The translations under genes were made by a program, and so were the position numbers. Positions 21,501-31,189 of a DNA stretch of 64,000 bases are shown here, piece by piece (within the stretch, counting starts at the first letter, position 1; each line of letters begins with the position of its first letter). Origin of the DNA: Cephalopachus bancanus (taxonomy: Eukaryota; Chordata; Mammalia; Primates; Tarsiidae); the NCBI GenBank assembly GCA_027257055.1, contig JAPVLO010000518.1:248001-312000 (forward strand), written 5' to 3'. The notes below the pieces were generated by a model. It did no database searches, was not told the origin of the DNA, and saw nothing but the letters and a program-made list of their open reading frames with translations.

Positions 21501-22336
21501 CATTTTCATTTGTTTCCAGGTATCTTTTAATCTGTGCTTTGATTTCATCATTGACTCAGAAGTTGTTTAGCATCATGCTGTTTAGTGTCCATGTCTTTGT
21601 GGGTTTTGGGGAGACCTTGTTGGTGCTAATGATTATTTTTATTCCACTGTGGTCTGAGAAGATGCATGGTAAAATTTTAGTCCTTTTAAATTTGTTTATG
21701 CTTGATTTATGGCCAAGTATGTGATAGATCTTAGAGTACGTTCCATGCGGTGATGAGTAGAATGTGTATTCTGTGGTCTTTGGATGGAGGGTCTATAGGT
21801 ATCAATTAAGTCCATTTGATCAAGAGTCACATTGAGGTTTCGGATCTCCTTGCTGATTTTTTGTCCTGATGATATGTCTAGGGTTGTGAGTGGGGTATTG
21901 AAGTCCCCAGCTATGATGGTATTGGAGTAGATATCTTTTTTTTAGTTTACCTAGGAACTGCTTTATGAAAGTTGGTGCTCCTATATTCGGTGCATATATG
22001 TTTAGGATGGATATTTCTTGTTGATGGATTGAACCTTTTATCATTATGTAATGGCCTTCTGTATCTTTTTTAATTTTTGATAGCTTAAAGGGTATTTTGT
22101 CTGAGATTAAGATTGCGACTCCTCCTTTCTTTTGTGTTCCATTCACCTGAAAATTTGTTTCCCATCCTCTTACTTTGAGTCTGTGAGTGTCCTTTCTAGT
22201 GAGGTGAGTCTCTTGATGGCAATATATTGTTGCCTGGTGATATTTTATCCATTTTGCCATTCTATGTCTTCAGTGGTGCATTTAGTCCGTTCACATTCAA
22301 ACTAATTATTGAAATGTGAGCGTTGATCCCTATCAT
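18523..22336 (-). pseudogene. L1 ORF2 (endonuclease-reverse transcriptase), frameshifted
   Basis: About 1,270 codons, near the usual ~1,275. It starts at an ATG at 22336-22334 followed by SIISLNVNGLNAP (endonuclease). A 2 bp loss at about 22262 shifts frame; the next frame has the QETHL motif (glutamate at its residue 17) and ILNIYAPN. Later open pieces lie at 21468-21259, 21089-20841 ([11 protein letters not shown]), 20794-20453 ([10 protein letters not shown], reverse transcriptase), 20410-19784 ([10 protein letters not shown], and the catalytic FADD at residues 56-59), 19501-19310, 19128-18865 (zinc-knuckle-like CX3CX7HX4C at residues 59-76) and 18756-18523 (C-terminus DWIKKMWYIYMMEYY). 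At least five frame changes and extra stops make it non-functional. Confidence 0.95.
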
Positions 22337-22439
22337 AATGTTCTTATGATTGTTGTTGTTCTTCCTGTTTGTGTGTTGTCTTTCTTTTGGTTTTAGAGTT
22401 GGATCATGTGTGTTTTTAATCTTTTGCCTGTACTCTTGT

Positions 22440-23281
22440 GAAGACGTTGTTGTTCTTTTTTCCTTTTCTTCTGTGTTCAATACTTTCTTAAGTGTTTCTT
22501 GTAGAGGTGGTCTTGTAGCAGCGTAGGTTCTTAGGGACTGGATATCTGGGAAAGATTTTAATTCTCCCTCACTGATGAAGCTTAGCTTGGCTGGGTAGGT
22601 TATTCTTGGTTGAAATTGTTTTTCTTTTAGAATTTGAAGATAGGGCTCCAAGCTCTCCTAGCCTGGAGGGTTTCTGTAGATAAATCTGCTGCTATTCTAA
22701 TGGATTTTCCCTGGTACGTAGTCTGACCTTTTCTCTTGCAGCCTTTAGGATTTTTTCTTTTATACCTACTTTGTTTAGGCAAATTATTGTATGTCTGAGA
22801 GTTGGTCTTCTCATTTGTTGTCTTGCAGGGCTTCTCTGAATCTCTTGAGTTTGAATTTTTTCATCCTTGAAGAGATGAGGGAAGTTTTCTTGAATGATTT
22901 CATGAAATGTTTGTTCTAGTGTGGCCTCTGTTTCCCTGTCTGCTCAGGAGGCCAATTACTCTTAGGTTTGGTCTCTTGAAGTGATCTTTCATCTCTTGCA
23001 GGTTTTGTTCTGTCTTTTTGAGCTTCTTTTCTTTGCTATTGACAGTTTGGGTTAGTTCTGTGTTTTGGTCTTTGAGCTCTGAGATTCTTTGCTTGGCTAA
23101 ATCTGCTTTCCATGCTTATTAGTTTGTTATTTATTTCCATCACAGTATTCTTTACTGCTGTTATTTCTGACATCAGCTCCTTCCTATTTTCCTCTTGTCT
23201 CTCTTCAATTTTTTTAAATTCTATTAATGTCTTGATGTCTGGGTTTGTTGCATGTGACCAGTCATTCTGGGGGTTTTTCAT
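22440..23281 (-). pseudogene. L1 ORF1 (RNA-binding chaperone), degraded
   Basis: The N-terminal piece (23281-23036, 81 codons) is charged and heptad-like (FKKIEERQEENRKELMSEIT), consistent with the coiled-coil trimer domain. The C-terminal domain is seen from 22651: QPRITYPAKLSFISEGELKS and TRPPLQETLKKVL. Both pieces are in the same frame, but the ~380 bp between them has no open frame. ORF1p normally binds L1 RNA as a trimer. In this copy the C-terminal frame continues without a stop into the ORF2 start. Confidence 0.9.
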
Positions 23282-23289
23282 TGTTTGTG

Positions 23290-24741
23290 TTCTGGAATCT
23301 GTTTTCTCAGTGTCTGATCTCCCAGGGGTCTGTGTGAGACCTATATTCTTCTTTTGATTTTTTTCATTTGTGCAGTTTTTTCCCCCTCCCTACTTTTCTC
23401 TTCCCTCCACGTCATCATCTTCTTCAATTCTGTTATTCAGGGGTAAAGGCATTGGTTTTACTTCTGTTTGTTCAATCTCCTATTCTTTATGTAGTCCTCT
23501 TACTTTGTTCAATTCTGGCATTGCACTGTAGGTTGGGGGTGGTCCTTTTTGCAGTTTTGAGATTTACTTAAGGGGGGAACTGTGATTCAAAATCTATCTG
23601 CAGGTCCTGGTATTCTTTGACAGGTGTGTGGATAATCTGAAACCCACTTCCCACTGCCTTGGAATCTGTCTGTGCAGTGGGGCTGTAGGTTTACTCCCTG
23701 AAATAAAATGTGGTTAGCAGAGGGAAGGGAATGGAGCAGACAGTGGGGGGAAGAGGAGTATGGAGAGACAGAGGAGTAAGGGGGGAAACAGATGAGTGTC
23801 CCAACAAATGGAGAGAGAGACCTATACTGAAACAAATAAAAACAATAGACCACGGCTACAGACTAACCAACTCACATACCAAAAAAATAAAACATACTAT
23901 GATGCTAACATTCAAGCTAACAAACCACCTTATTGGTGTGCTGTTCCTCTAAACAAAGATATGGTTTACAGAGAGGAGAAAAGAGAAGAAAAGGAAGAGG
24001 AAAAAAAAGGAACAAAACAGTAGAAATAGATTTAAGTCATTAAACTAACAGAACCAATCGAACATACTTTGAGACTTTTCATTTAAATCCAATGTCCTTT
24101 CAGGTCTGATTTCTAGCTTTCTTTTCAAGCTGGTAAATTAGTTCACAGTTAGGGTCAGTTGCCCCTGGCCTGCTGTGAAGGACAGTTCAGATCACCCTCC
24201 GTTCACCACTCAAATCTGGCCTGTGTCTCTTTTTCAAGGTTGTTTCTCCCGTTTCGGTGTTGTTCCTTGAATCCACCAGCAGGTGGTGCGATCTCAGCTG
24301 CTCGCCCCAGAGGGAGTGGAGCTGGACAGGATTGGGGCAGACAGGAGATGGGAGCCTGCCTCAGGGCACATGGGAGGAGACCCACAGCAGGCAGGATGCC
24401 AGGGTGGCAGCAATCCCAGCAGATCTTGCCTGCAGGGGCTTCAAGGACTGAAGTTGTGGATCGTTCAGATACGGGTGGCGCGATGCGCTATGGCCGCCAC
24501 GAAGGTCGCAGTGGCGGCGGTGGCAGTGGCAGCTGTGTCAGCGGCTGCTGTGTCTGTGGCTGCAGTGGCTGTCCATACTGCTGCGATTTCCCAGCGGTGG
24601 CAACGGCCAAGCTCCATGTGAAGAGCAGGCTGCCAACGTTGGGGTCCACAGCCCCCCGGGAGAGAGCCAGAGACCCTCTGCATTCTCCTTTGCAGAGGGT
24701 TTCATAGACCAGGTTGCCCCCTCACCATCTTGCTGGAAGTC
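23290..24741 (-). promoter_or_regulatory. L1 5'UTR / internal promoter region
   Basis: About 1.4 kb from the L1 5' end to ORF1. The outer 500 bp are GC-rich with many CpGs (for example around 24480-24520 and 24590-24660), as in other primate L1 5'UTRs that act as internal RNA polymerase II promoters. A run of GCN/GGC triplets lies at about 24500-24590. Function is inferred from position only. Confidence 0.7.
24159..24707 (+). other. 182-codon antisense ORF in the L1 5'UTR
   Basis: An open frame running antisense to the L1 and outward toward its 5' end, closing about 34 bp before the element boundary. It is arginine-, glycine- and cysteine-rich, with a GCN-repeat-derived stretch (SGGGGSGSCVSGCCVCGCSG). 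Human and ape L1s have an antisense 5'UTR frame called ORF0. This one has the analogous place and direction, but I see no sequence similarity that I could vouch for. It may simply be open because the DNA is GC-rich. Confidence 0.4.
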
Positions 24742-25464
24742 CCTCAGAGGAAAACTCACAACACTTACAAACTGCATTAATAAAACTGAAAGATCGCACA
24801 TTGACAATCTAACATCACACCTCAGGGAGCTAGAAAAACACAAAACAAACCCAAAGCTAGAAGAAGAAATGACAAAGATCAGAGCAGAACTAAATATAAT
24901 TGAAATCAATAAAACAATACAAAGAATCAGTGAAACAGAACATTGGTCCTCTGAAAAGATAAACAAAATGGATAGATCACTAGCTAGACTGATAAGGAAA
25001 TGAAGAGAAAAGATTCAAATTAACTCAATTAAAAATGAAAATGGAGACATTACAACCAATATGACAGATATACAAAATATCAACTGAGATTATTATGAAC
25101 ACCTCTATGCAAATAAATTAGACAATCTAGAGGAAATGGGTAAATTTTGGAAACATACAATCCCTCAACCTTGAGTCAGGGAGAAACAGATATTCTAGAC
25201 AGAACAGTAATTAGCAGTAAGATTGAAACATAATTAGAAGTCTCTCAACAGCAACAAAAAAAAATCCAGGACGTTATGGAATCACAGTCGAATTCTACCA
25301 GATTTTCAAAGAAGAACCGGCATCAGTTTTACTGAAGCTATTGCAGAAGATTGAAAAGAAAGGAATTCTCCCTAACTCAGTGTATGAAGCTAGTATTATC
25401 CTGATTCCAAAGCCAGGAAAAGACAAAACAAGTAAACTACAGACCAATATTTGGTGAACATAGA
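24742..25464 (+). pseudogene. Old L1 ORF2 remnant, second part (linker and start of reverse transcriptase)
   Basis: The older plus-strand L1 resumes after the duplicated CCTCAGAGGAAAA: CACACCTCAGGGAGCTAGAAAAAC, GATAAACAAAATGGATAGATCAC, AATGAAAATGGAGACATTACAACC, TATGGAATCACAGTCGAATTC and TATCCTGATTCCAAAGCCAGG (the reverse-transcriptase 'IPKPG' phrase). It stops abruptly near 25464 at Alu-like sequence; about 2 kb of ORF2 are missing before the text resumes at about 25580. Confidence 0.88.
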
Positions 25465-25578
25465 TGTAACCTCCTTTGGGAGGTTAAGGTAGAAGGGTTG
25501 CTAGAGCCCAAGATGTTCAAGATCAGCCTGGGCAACATAGCAAGACCTCATCTCTCTAAAAAAAAAAGAAAAAGAGCA
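25465..25578 (+). mobile_element. Alu left-arm fragment at the L1 deletion junction
   Basis: CTTTGGGAGGTTAAGGTAG, then TTGCTAGAGCCC, CAAGATCAGCCTGGGCAACATAGCAAGACC and an A-rich run ending GAAAAAG. Only the left arm from about position 35 of Alu to the central A-rich linker is present. Confidence 0.85.
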
Positions 25579-26152
25579 AGTGACATGAATGGATATCACT
25601 CAAAAGAAGGTATGCCAATGGACAACAAATATAAAAAAATGCTCAACATCACAAATCATCAAGGAAATGCAAATTAAAAACACAATGAGATACCACCTTA
25701 CAACAGCCAGAAAGACCATTATTTAAAAAAAAAATACTAGCATGAATGTAGTGAAAAGGGAATACTTATATATACACGATTGGTGGGAGTGTAAATTCTA
25801 CAACCTTTGCGGAAATTGGTATGGAGATTTTTCAAAGAACTAAAAGTAGATCTACCACCTGATCCAGCAATCCCACTACTAGGTATCCACTCAAAGGAAA
25901 AGAGGTTATTATAAAAAAAAGGACACCTGCACTCTGGTATTTATCACAGCACAATTCACAGTTGCAAAGATGTGAAATCAACCTAAATGCCCATCAACTG
26001 ATCAGTGGATAATGAAAATGTGGTATGTATACACCATAGAATACTATTCAGCAGTCAAAAAGAATGAAACGATGTCTTTTGCAGCAACATGGATGGAACT
26101 GGAAAACATGATCCTAAGTGATCTCATGCAGGACAGAAAACCAAACACCTCA
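25579..26152 (+). pseudogene. Old L1 ORF2 3' end
   Basis: GTGACATGAATGGATATCACTC, CATGCTCAACATCACAAATCATC-type text, GAGATACCACCTTACAACAGCC, GATCCAGCAATCCCACTACTAGG and GCAGCAACATGGATGGAACTGG give the ORF2 C-terminus and its end. It breaks off at about 26152 without a poly-A, directly into Alu 3'-end text. Confidence 0.88.
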
Positions 26153-26205
26153 AATTTGGGTGACTGAGTGAGTCCCTGTCTCTAAGAAAATAAATAAATG
26201 TAGAC
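26153..26205 (+). mobile_element. Alu 3'-end fragment
   Basis: TTGGGTGACTGAGTGAGTCCCTGTCTCTAAG followed by AAAATAAATAAATG is the last ~45 bp of an Alu with its tail. With the left-arm fragment at 25465-25578 it brackets a 570 bp L1 piece. Confidence 0.75.
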
Positions 26206-26269
26206 CAATCAAGCCAGTTAACAACCTAAAGCATTCCATTTCATTTTGATTTAAAGTACGTACACATAT

Positions 26270-26732
26270 TCCTTAATACAGTCTTCGAGAGGTAGAGTCT
26301 AATTCCCTACCTCTCTAATAGGGGTTGGACTCAGTGACTCTCTTCCAATAAACAGAATACAGCAGAAGTATGGGGGTGTTTTGATGACATGATTGAGTCA
26401 TAAACACTGAACACTGGGGGAATGCCCTTTAGTGAGCCAAGCAGCCAAGTGGAGAGACCTACGAATTGAGGTCTCTGTTTCTGTTAACAGCCAGTAAGGA
26501 GTTGAGGCTTCCTTGCCAAAGCCATACCGGATCATCCACTTAAAAGCTCAAGTTACGCCTTCAGGTGACTGCAGCCCTTGGTGACAGCTTGATTGTAATC
26601 TCATGACAGATCTTGAGCCAGAACTACCATCTAAGCTGCTCCAGGATGTCTTACCTTTAAGAACCATGGTATATATTTAAAGCTGTGAAGTTTTGGATTA
26701 ATTTGTCACATAGTAATAGGGAACGAATACAA
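26270..26732 (+). mobile_element. MLT1-type LTR (MLT1C/D-like)
   Basis: Phrases in order: CCAATAAACAGAATACAGCAGAAGT, CAGCCAGTAAGGAGTTGAGG, CCTTCAGGTGACTGCAGCCC, GATTGTAATCTCATGACAGATC, AAGTTTTGGATTAATTTGTCACATAG and the end GGGAACGAATACAA. The ERVL-MaLR LTR usually carries AATAAA before this end; here that part is changed. Solo LTR. Confidence 0.85.
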
Positions 26733-27604
26733 TGTACAATTAAGAGGTATGAAATTTTAAGTGTACCGTCTTTTACTTTTTACTCATAAGTTTTAGAAAA
26801 CTTATTTAGACTTTAATTTAATTTTCTGAGTACCTTTTCAGACTAATGTGAACAAAAAGAAAAAAAATTCATTATTTTTAAAAAGCAAGAAACAAGTAAA
26901 ACCTATGGCCACACTAATGTTAGTGTTCAGATGTAGAGTTAATTGCAATGTAATGAAAGCCTAATTGAAAATTTTTATTATGGCTATATAATTATATGTA
27001 AATGTTTCTGCCATAATTTCATTATTTTTAAAACATTATTCTCCCATCAGAGTATAATAGTTACATTATCTTAAGTGCTATAAAATTAATAATCCTGGTT
27101 TAAAAAAATTAAGATTCTAGTGAAGAAAAGATAGTAGGTTCTTTCTGAAGCTTTTAAACACACTCAGATTGGGAAAAAAAATATCCCTTAAAGCATCAAC
27201 CACAAAACAAGTTACGAGAAAAGAGCAGGACTTTTTTCTCTTTCTCTTTAGTTGTCACTATAGGGTAGTTCTTCATATGTAACTCCAGGGTCCAGCAAAT
27301 GCTGGTAGAAATAAGCCTAGTTAAAAAGCAACATTTCATAAGTGGCATAGATTAATAGTAAGATAAACCATATCGTGTTCTCACTCCATAGTGTAAGGTT
27401 TTTTCCCCCAATTTATAGACTTGGTTGTTGTTAAAAATGTGTGACATAAAATGTGTGAATTTTACACAGTGGAGTTTGAAAATAAACTTCCAGTTTCTCC
27501 TGGGAAACTGATGAGGATCCTAAATCAAGGGGGACTGATAGTCTCAGATCTTGACTTGTCCAGAGTTCTTGCACTGAACAATATGCCCCACGCCAATCTG
27601 CCAC
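26733..27604. other. Unassigned AT-rich unique sequence
   Basis: About 870 bp without a recognised repeat or coding potential. Frames of 60-71 codons on both strands at 27431-27666 overlap and look incidental. Confidence 0.4.
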
Positions 27605-27923
27605 AGACTGCACTGTCCATTATAGTAGTCATTTCTGCATGTGGGTCAGTAAATTTAAATCAGTGAAAATTAAAAATCAGTTTCCCCATAAAGCAAGCAG
27701 AGTGTTTATGAAATTTCTTTTATGAAACTATCATGTAAGCACATGTTAATCTATAAAAATAAGAGAATTTTTGTGCTTTCTTATGAAAAACATCAGTTTC
27801 TCAGTTGAGCTAGTTTCATTTCAAGTGGTCATCAGCCACATGAAGGTAGTGGCTACTGCATTGGACAGCATAGATACAGGACATTTCAAGCATCACAGAA
27901 AGTTCTAATGGATGGGGCTGCCC
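27605..27923. mobile_element. hAT-type MER element (MER3-like) with ~105 bp extra sequence
   Basis: Left part CTGCACTGTCCATTATAGTAG, then AAATTTAAATCAGTGAAAATTAAAAA; right part TTTCATTTCAAGTGGTCATCAGCCACATG, GTAGTGGCTACTGCATTGGACAGCATAG and AGAAAGTTCTAATGG. Between them about 105 bp (27683-27788) interrupt the element, bracketed by the near-repeat AAAATCAGTTTC / AAACATCAGTTTC. The exact family name is uncertain. Confidence 0.7.
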
Positions 27924-28039
27924 TAGAATGTTGCTTCTGTGTTATGCTTGTGAAAAATTTTTAGTCTCTTCCTCTGTAATTGCTTCATGTCCCATGTACT
28001 TAACAAATATGTGGTAGAAAATTTGGAATAGGCACATAT

Positions 28040-28930
28040 AATAAAACTAAAATCATTCATCTCAGACTACTCAGAAGGAAATGGATTTATTTCCTTCCAG
28101 TCTCTTTTTCTAGGCATATATAAACAGACATAGGCCATACGGTTTTACTATATTGGGACTGTATTTCTGCATCATTACTTCTATGATATTGTTTTTAATT
28201 GCTATATGTTATTCTATCACCTGGACATGCTATGGTTTATTTAGCCAATTCTGTATTATTTATGATGTTCCCAACTTTTCATTGCCTCAAACATGAATGT
28301 TGTAAACACTCTTGTAGCTAAGTCTTTGCCCTCATCCATGATTGTTTCCTCTGGTTACACTTCTAGAATCATAATTTTTTTTTTTGAGTTGGAGTCTTAC
28401 TCCTTCGCCCAGGCTGGAGTGCAGTGGCACGCATGCTTGTGGCCACTCCAGTGTCGACCCGCTAGGCTCCAGCGATCCTTCCGCCTCAGCCTTCCAAGTA
28501 GCTGGAACTACAGGCACGTGCTACCATGCCCGGCTATTTTTTATTATAGGGATGAGGTCTCGCCAAGTTGCCTGGGCTGGTCTCAAATCCGTAGGCTCAG
28601 ACAGTCCACTTACCTCGGCCTCCCAAAGTGCTGGGATTACAGGCTGAGCCACCGAGCCCAGCCTAGAATCATAATTTTTAATCAAGTCAGAATTTTCTGA
28701 GTCAAAGAGTGTGTCAGTTTTCAGACTTTTGATACAAATAGATACATTATCTTCCAGAGAGTATATACCAGCTTACAAACTCACCAGCATTACTTCGGAA
28801 AGACCATTTTTACATCTAGCCAACATTGGAATGTTTAAAAAATTTTTTTAAAAAAAAATCATTTATATATATATTTATTTATTTGTGAGGCTAAACATTT
28901 CTAAGTCTTTACAGTGGTATTTCTAAGATA
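28040..28930 (-). mobile_element. Old L1M 3' region (reverse), interrupted by an Alu
   Basis: TATGTTATTCTATCACCTGGACATGC, GGTTTATTTAGCCAATTC, AAACACTCTTGTAGCTAAGTC, then after the Alu GAGTCAAAGAGTGTGTCAG, CACCAGCATTACTTC and GTGAGGCTAAACATTTC follow reverse L1M order. The element may resume at 29870-29960 after a further insertion. Confidence 0.65.
28380..28662 (-). mobile_element. Alu dimer, lemur-type
   Basis: From TTTTGAGTTGGAGTCTTACTCC to GCTGAGCCACCGAGCCCAGC. Perfect 17 bp duplication CTAGAATCATAATTTTT (28363-28379 and 28663-28679). Inserted in the reverse L1M. Confidence 0.95.
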
Positions 28931-29159
28931 ATTTGCATCATGCAATATGGCTGTCAAATGATTTTGAAAAGGATAGATATGCTTAACAAAATATTGTCTA
29001 TCAGAAAAGAACAAGTACATCGTTAACACATCATATGGGAAGTTTATGCATGAGACTTTTCATTACATCTTTGCTTTTACATCTGATTGTATACTTTAAA
29101 AGCTATGTTTCACTCTTTGGAGGACGAAGATGACTTTTAAATTAATTAATTAATTGAAT

Positions 29160-29775
29160 TGAATTTTTTTGACAGCTCCTAGTGCAAAAGCACATGTCAG
29201 CAACACTAAGATGGAACAAACCACCACACATGAATAGTAACCTTGAATGTCAACAGCCTAAATGACCCACGTACAAGATACAAAGTGGCAAATTGGATGA
29301 AAAAAACAAGACCTATCCTGCTGTGTTCAGGAGACCCATCTCACTCCTAATGACACCCACAGGCTCAAGTTAAAGGGATGTAGAAAGATCTACCATGTAA
29401 TGGAAAACAGAAAAATAGAAAGCAGAAGTTGCTATTCATCAGATGAAACAGACTTCAAACCAACAACAGTAGAGAGGAACAATAAAGGGCACTACACAAT
29501 GATAAAAGTTTCAATCCAACAGAAGTCTTAACTATATAAATATATATGCATATGCACCCAGCATTGGAGCACCCAGGATTATTAAACAGTTACTACTAGA
29601 CCTAAGAAAAGACTTAGAGAGCCACACAATAACAGTCCGGGACTTCAACACCCCACTAACTGCTGTAGACATCTCATCAGGGCAGAAAACTAACAAACTC
29701 TGAACTTAAATTTGACACTTGACCAATTGGATCTAATAGACATGCATAGAATACTTCACTTAACAACCACAGATT
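29160..29775 (+). mobile_element. L1 fragment, ORF2 endonuclease region only
   Basis: ATAGTAACCTTGAATGTCAACAG, GGCAAATTGGATGAAAAAAACAAGACC, GTTCAGGAGACCCATCTCAC (the QETHL-equivalent phrase), GACTTCAACACCCCACTAAC and TCTAATAGACATGCATAGAATACTTC. About 620 bp of endonuclease code with no 3' end, in the opposite orientation to flanking L1M text. Confidence 0.85.
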
Positions 29776-29859
29776 TTTTTTAAAGTAAAAATATAATAAG
29801 CAGAAAGCTTACAACTTCCAGACTTCACACGTGTTCTTATGTGTAGACCTCTACTGAAG

Positions 29860-29970
29860 TGTGCTCCTCTTAGACATTTTTGAGATCTTTATATACCAAA
29901 GATATTAACACTTTGTTCAAAAATTTCCTCTTGATCTTGGTTTTTGCCTTTACATTTAACATTCAATGTC
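29860..29970 (-). mobile_element. Old L1M fragment (reverse)
   Basis: GATCTTTATATACCAAAGATATTAACACTTTGTTC resembles the reverse L1M phrase that should follow the 28040-28930 piece. Confidence 0.5.
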
Positions 29971-30119
29971 CTTAGAAGCAGAGAACACTTTATAGGCATA
30001 AATAACTAGATGAGCATAAAAGTAATGGAGCAAATGATGAAGCAAAAGATGTGACATATCTGACTACATAAATTACTCTTCTGTACGTCTCTGTCTTTGT
30101 GGCTCCTCCTCATTAATTG

Positions 30120-31165
30120 GACTCTAAATGTTGGAGAGCCCCCGGCTCAGCCTTTGACAAGTTTTTTCTACCTATTTAATGCTGAACCAAAGATCATCTC
30201 ATCTGGTATCAGGCTTTAAAAAACATCCCCACGCTGCGGACTCCCAATGTCTATCTCTCATCTCACCCTGATCTCCAGATTTTTGCATTTAACAGATTTA
30301 AAGGGACATCTCAAGAGTGACATGTCTGTATGTGAGCTGCTGATTTTCCTTCCAAAACAGTTGTCCTCACAGTCGCTCCCATCCCTAAAGTCATTGATCT
30401 GTCCTTCCAGTTACTCAGGTCAAAACAGCCAGGCATCCTTTGCGACTCTTCGGACTCAAATCCCACATTGGATTCTTCAGCAGTATCTGTTTACTTTGCC
30501 TTCAGAATGTCTCCAAAATCTGATTATTTCTCTTCTCCTCCTCCTGTTGTTATGCTACTATAAGATCCTACCTAGATTGTTGCAATTGCCTCCTAATTGC
30601 TTTATCTGCTTCACCCCTTTCCCACACAGCAACTAGAATGATGAACTTTAAGCCACATTATGTCACTATTCTGCTCAAGACTTCCAGGGGCTTCACTTCT
30701 CACTCAGAGGAAAGGCCAAAGGAGAAGCAGGGAAGACCCCACTTGAGCTGCTCTCACCTGCTGCCTTTCTACCTCACTGCCACTGTTCTTCCCTTTCCAG
30801 CCACTCTGGTGGCTCCTATTTTGAAGATACTCAGTACCCGCTGCCTTAGAACATTTTCATCTGCCATCTAGAAAACTCTTCTCTTAAATACTTACTTGGC
30901 GAGTACCATCTCTCTCCTCTGCTCAAATATTACCTTCTTAGACAAGTATATGGCCCCTCATCCCTGGGATTCCTTCCTTCTCCAATTAATTTTTCTCCAA
31001 AGTATTTATCACCACCTGACACACTATAGATTTACTTTTAGAAGTTGCTTATTGCTTATCTTTTCACATCAAAATGTTTTCTCCTGGAAGGCAGAAAACC
31101 TTACATCGCCCAGAATAGTACCCTGCAACAACACAGTTGGTATAGGTTTAATGAATACTTTTGTA
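30120..31165 (+). mobile_element. L2 LINE, about 1 kb of 3' sequence
   Basis: Old mammalian LINE-2. The following phrases are in consensus order: CCCCCGGCTCAGCCTTTGAC, ATCAGGCTTTAAAAAACATCC, GGACATCTCAAGAGTGACATG, CAAATCCCACATTGGATTC, TTGTTGCAATTGCCTCCTAATTG, CCAGGGGCTTCACTTCTCAC, CTCAAATATTACCTTC, CTCCTGGAAGGCAG and GAATAGTACC. The plus-strand frames of 129, 77 and 105 codons across it are remnants or chance. Unusually long for L2 in this window. Confidence 0.9.
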
Positions 31166-31189
31166 TTTCTTTTCTTGTGGTTTGCCCAG

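Larger units (their letters stand above)
18106..24741 (-). mobile_element. Full-length L1 (about 6.6 kb), strepsirrhine-type, inactive
   Basis: A complete LINE-1 on the minus strand: a T-run (its poly-A) and duplicated 3'UTR at 18106-18522, ORF2 at 18523-22336, ORF1 at about 22440-23281, a GC-rich 5'UTR, and a 5' end reading GACTTCCAGCAAGATGGTGAG, bounded by perfect 13 bp target duplications. L1 retrotransposes by target-primed reverse transcription using the ORF2 endonuclease and reverse transcriptase with ORF1 as RNA chaperone. Here both ORFs carry frameshifts and stops, so the copy is dead. It lies antisense inside an older L1. The 5'UTR has a CpG-containing GCN-repeat part (about 24480-24590) and an antisense ORF. 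Confidence 0.96.
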
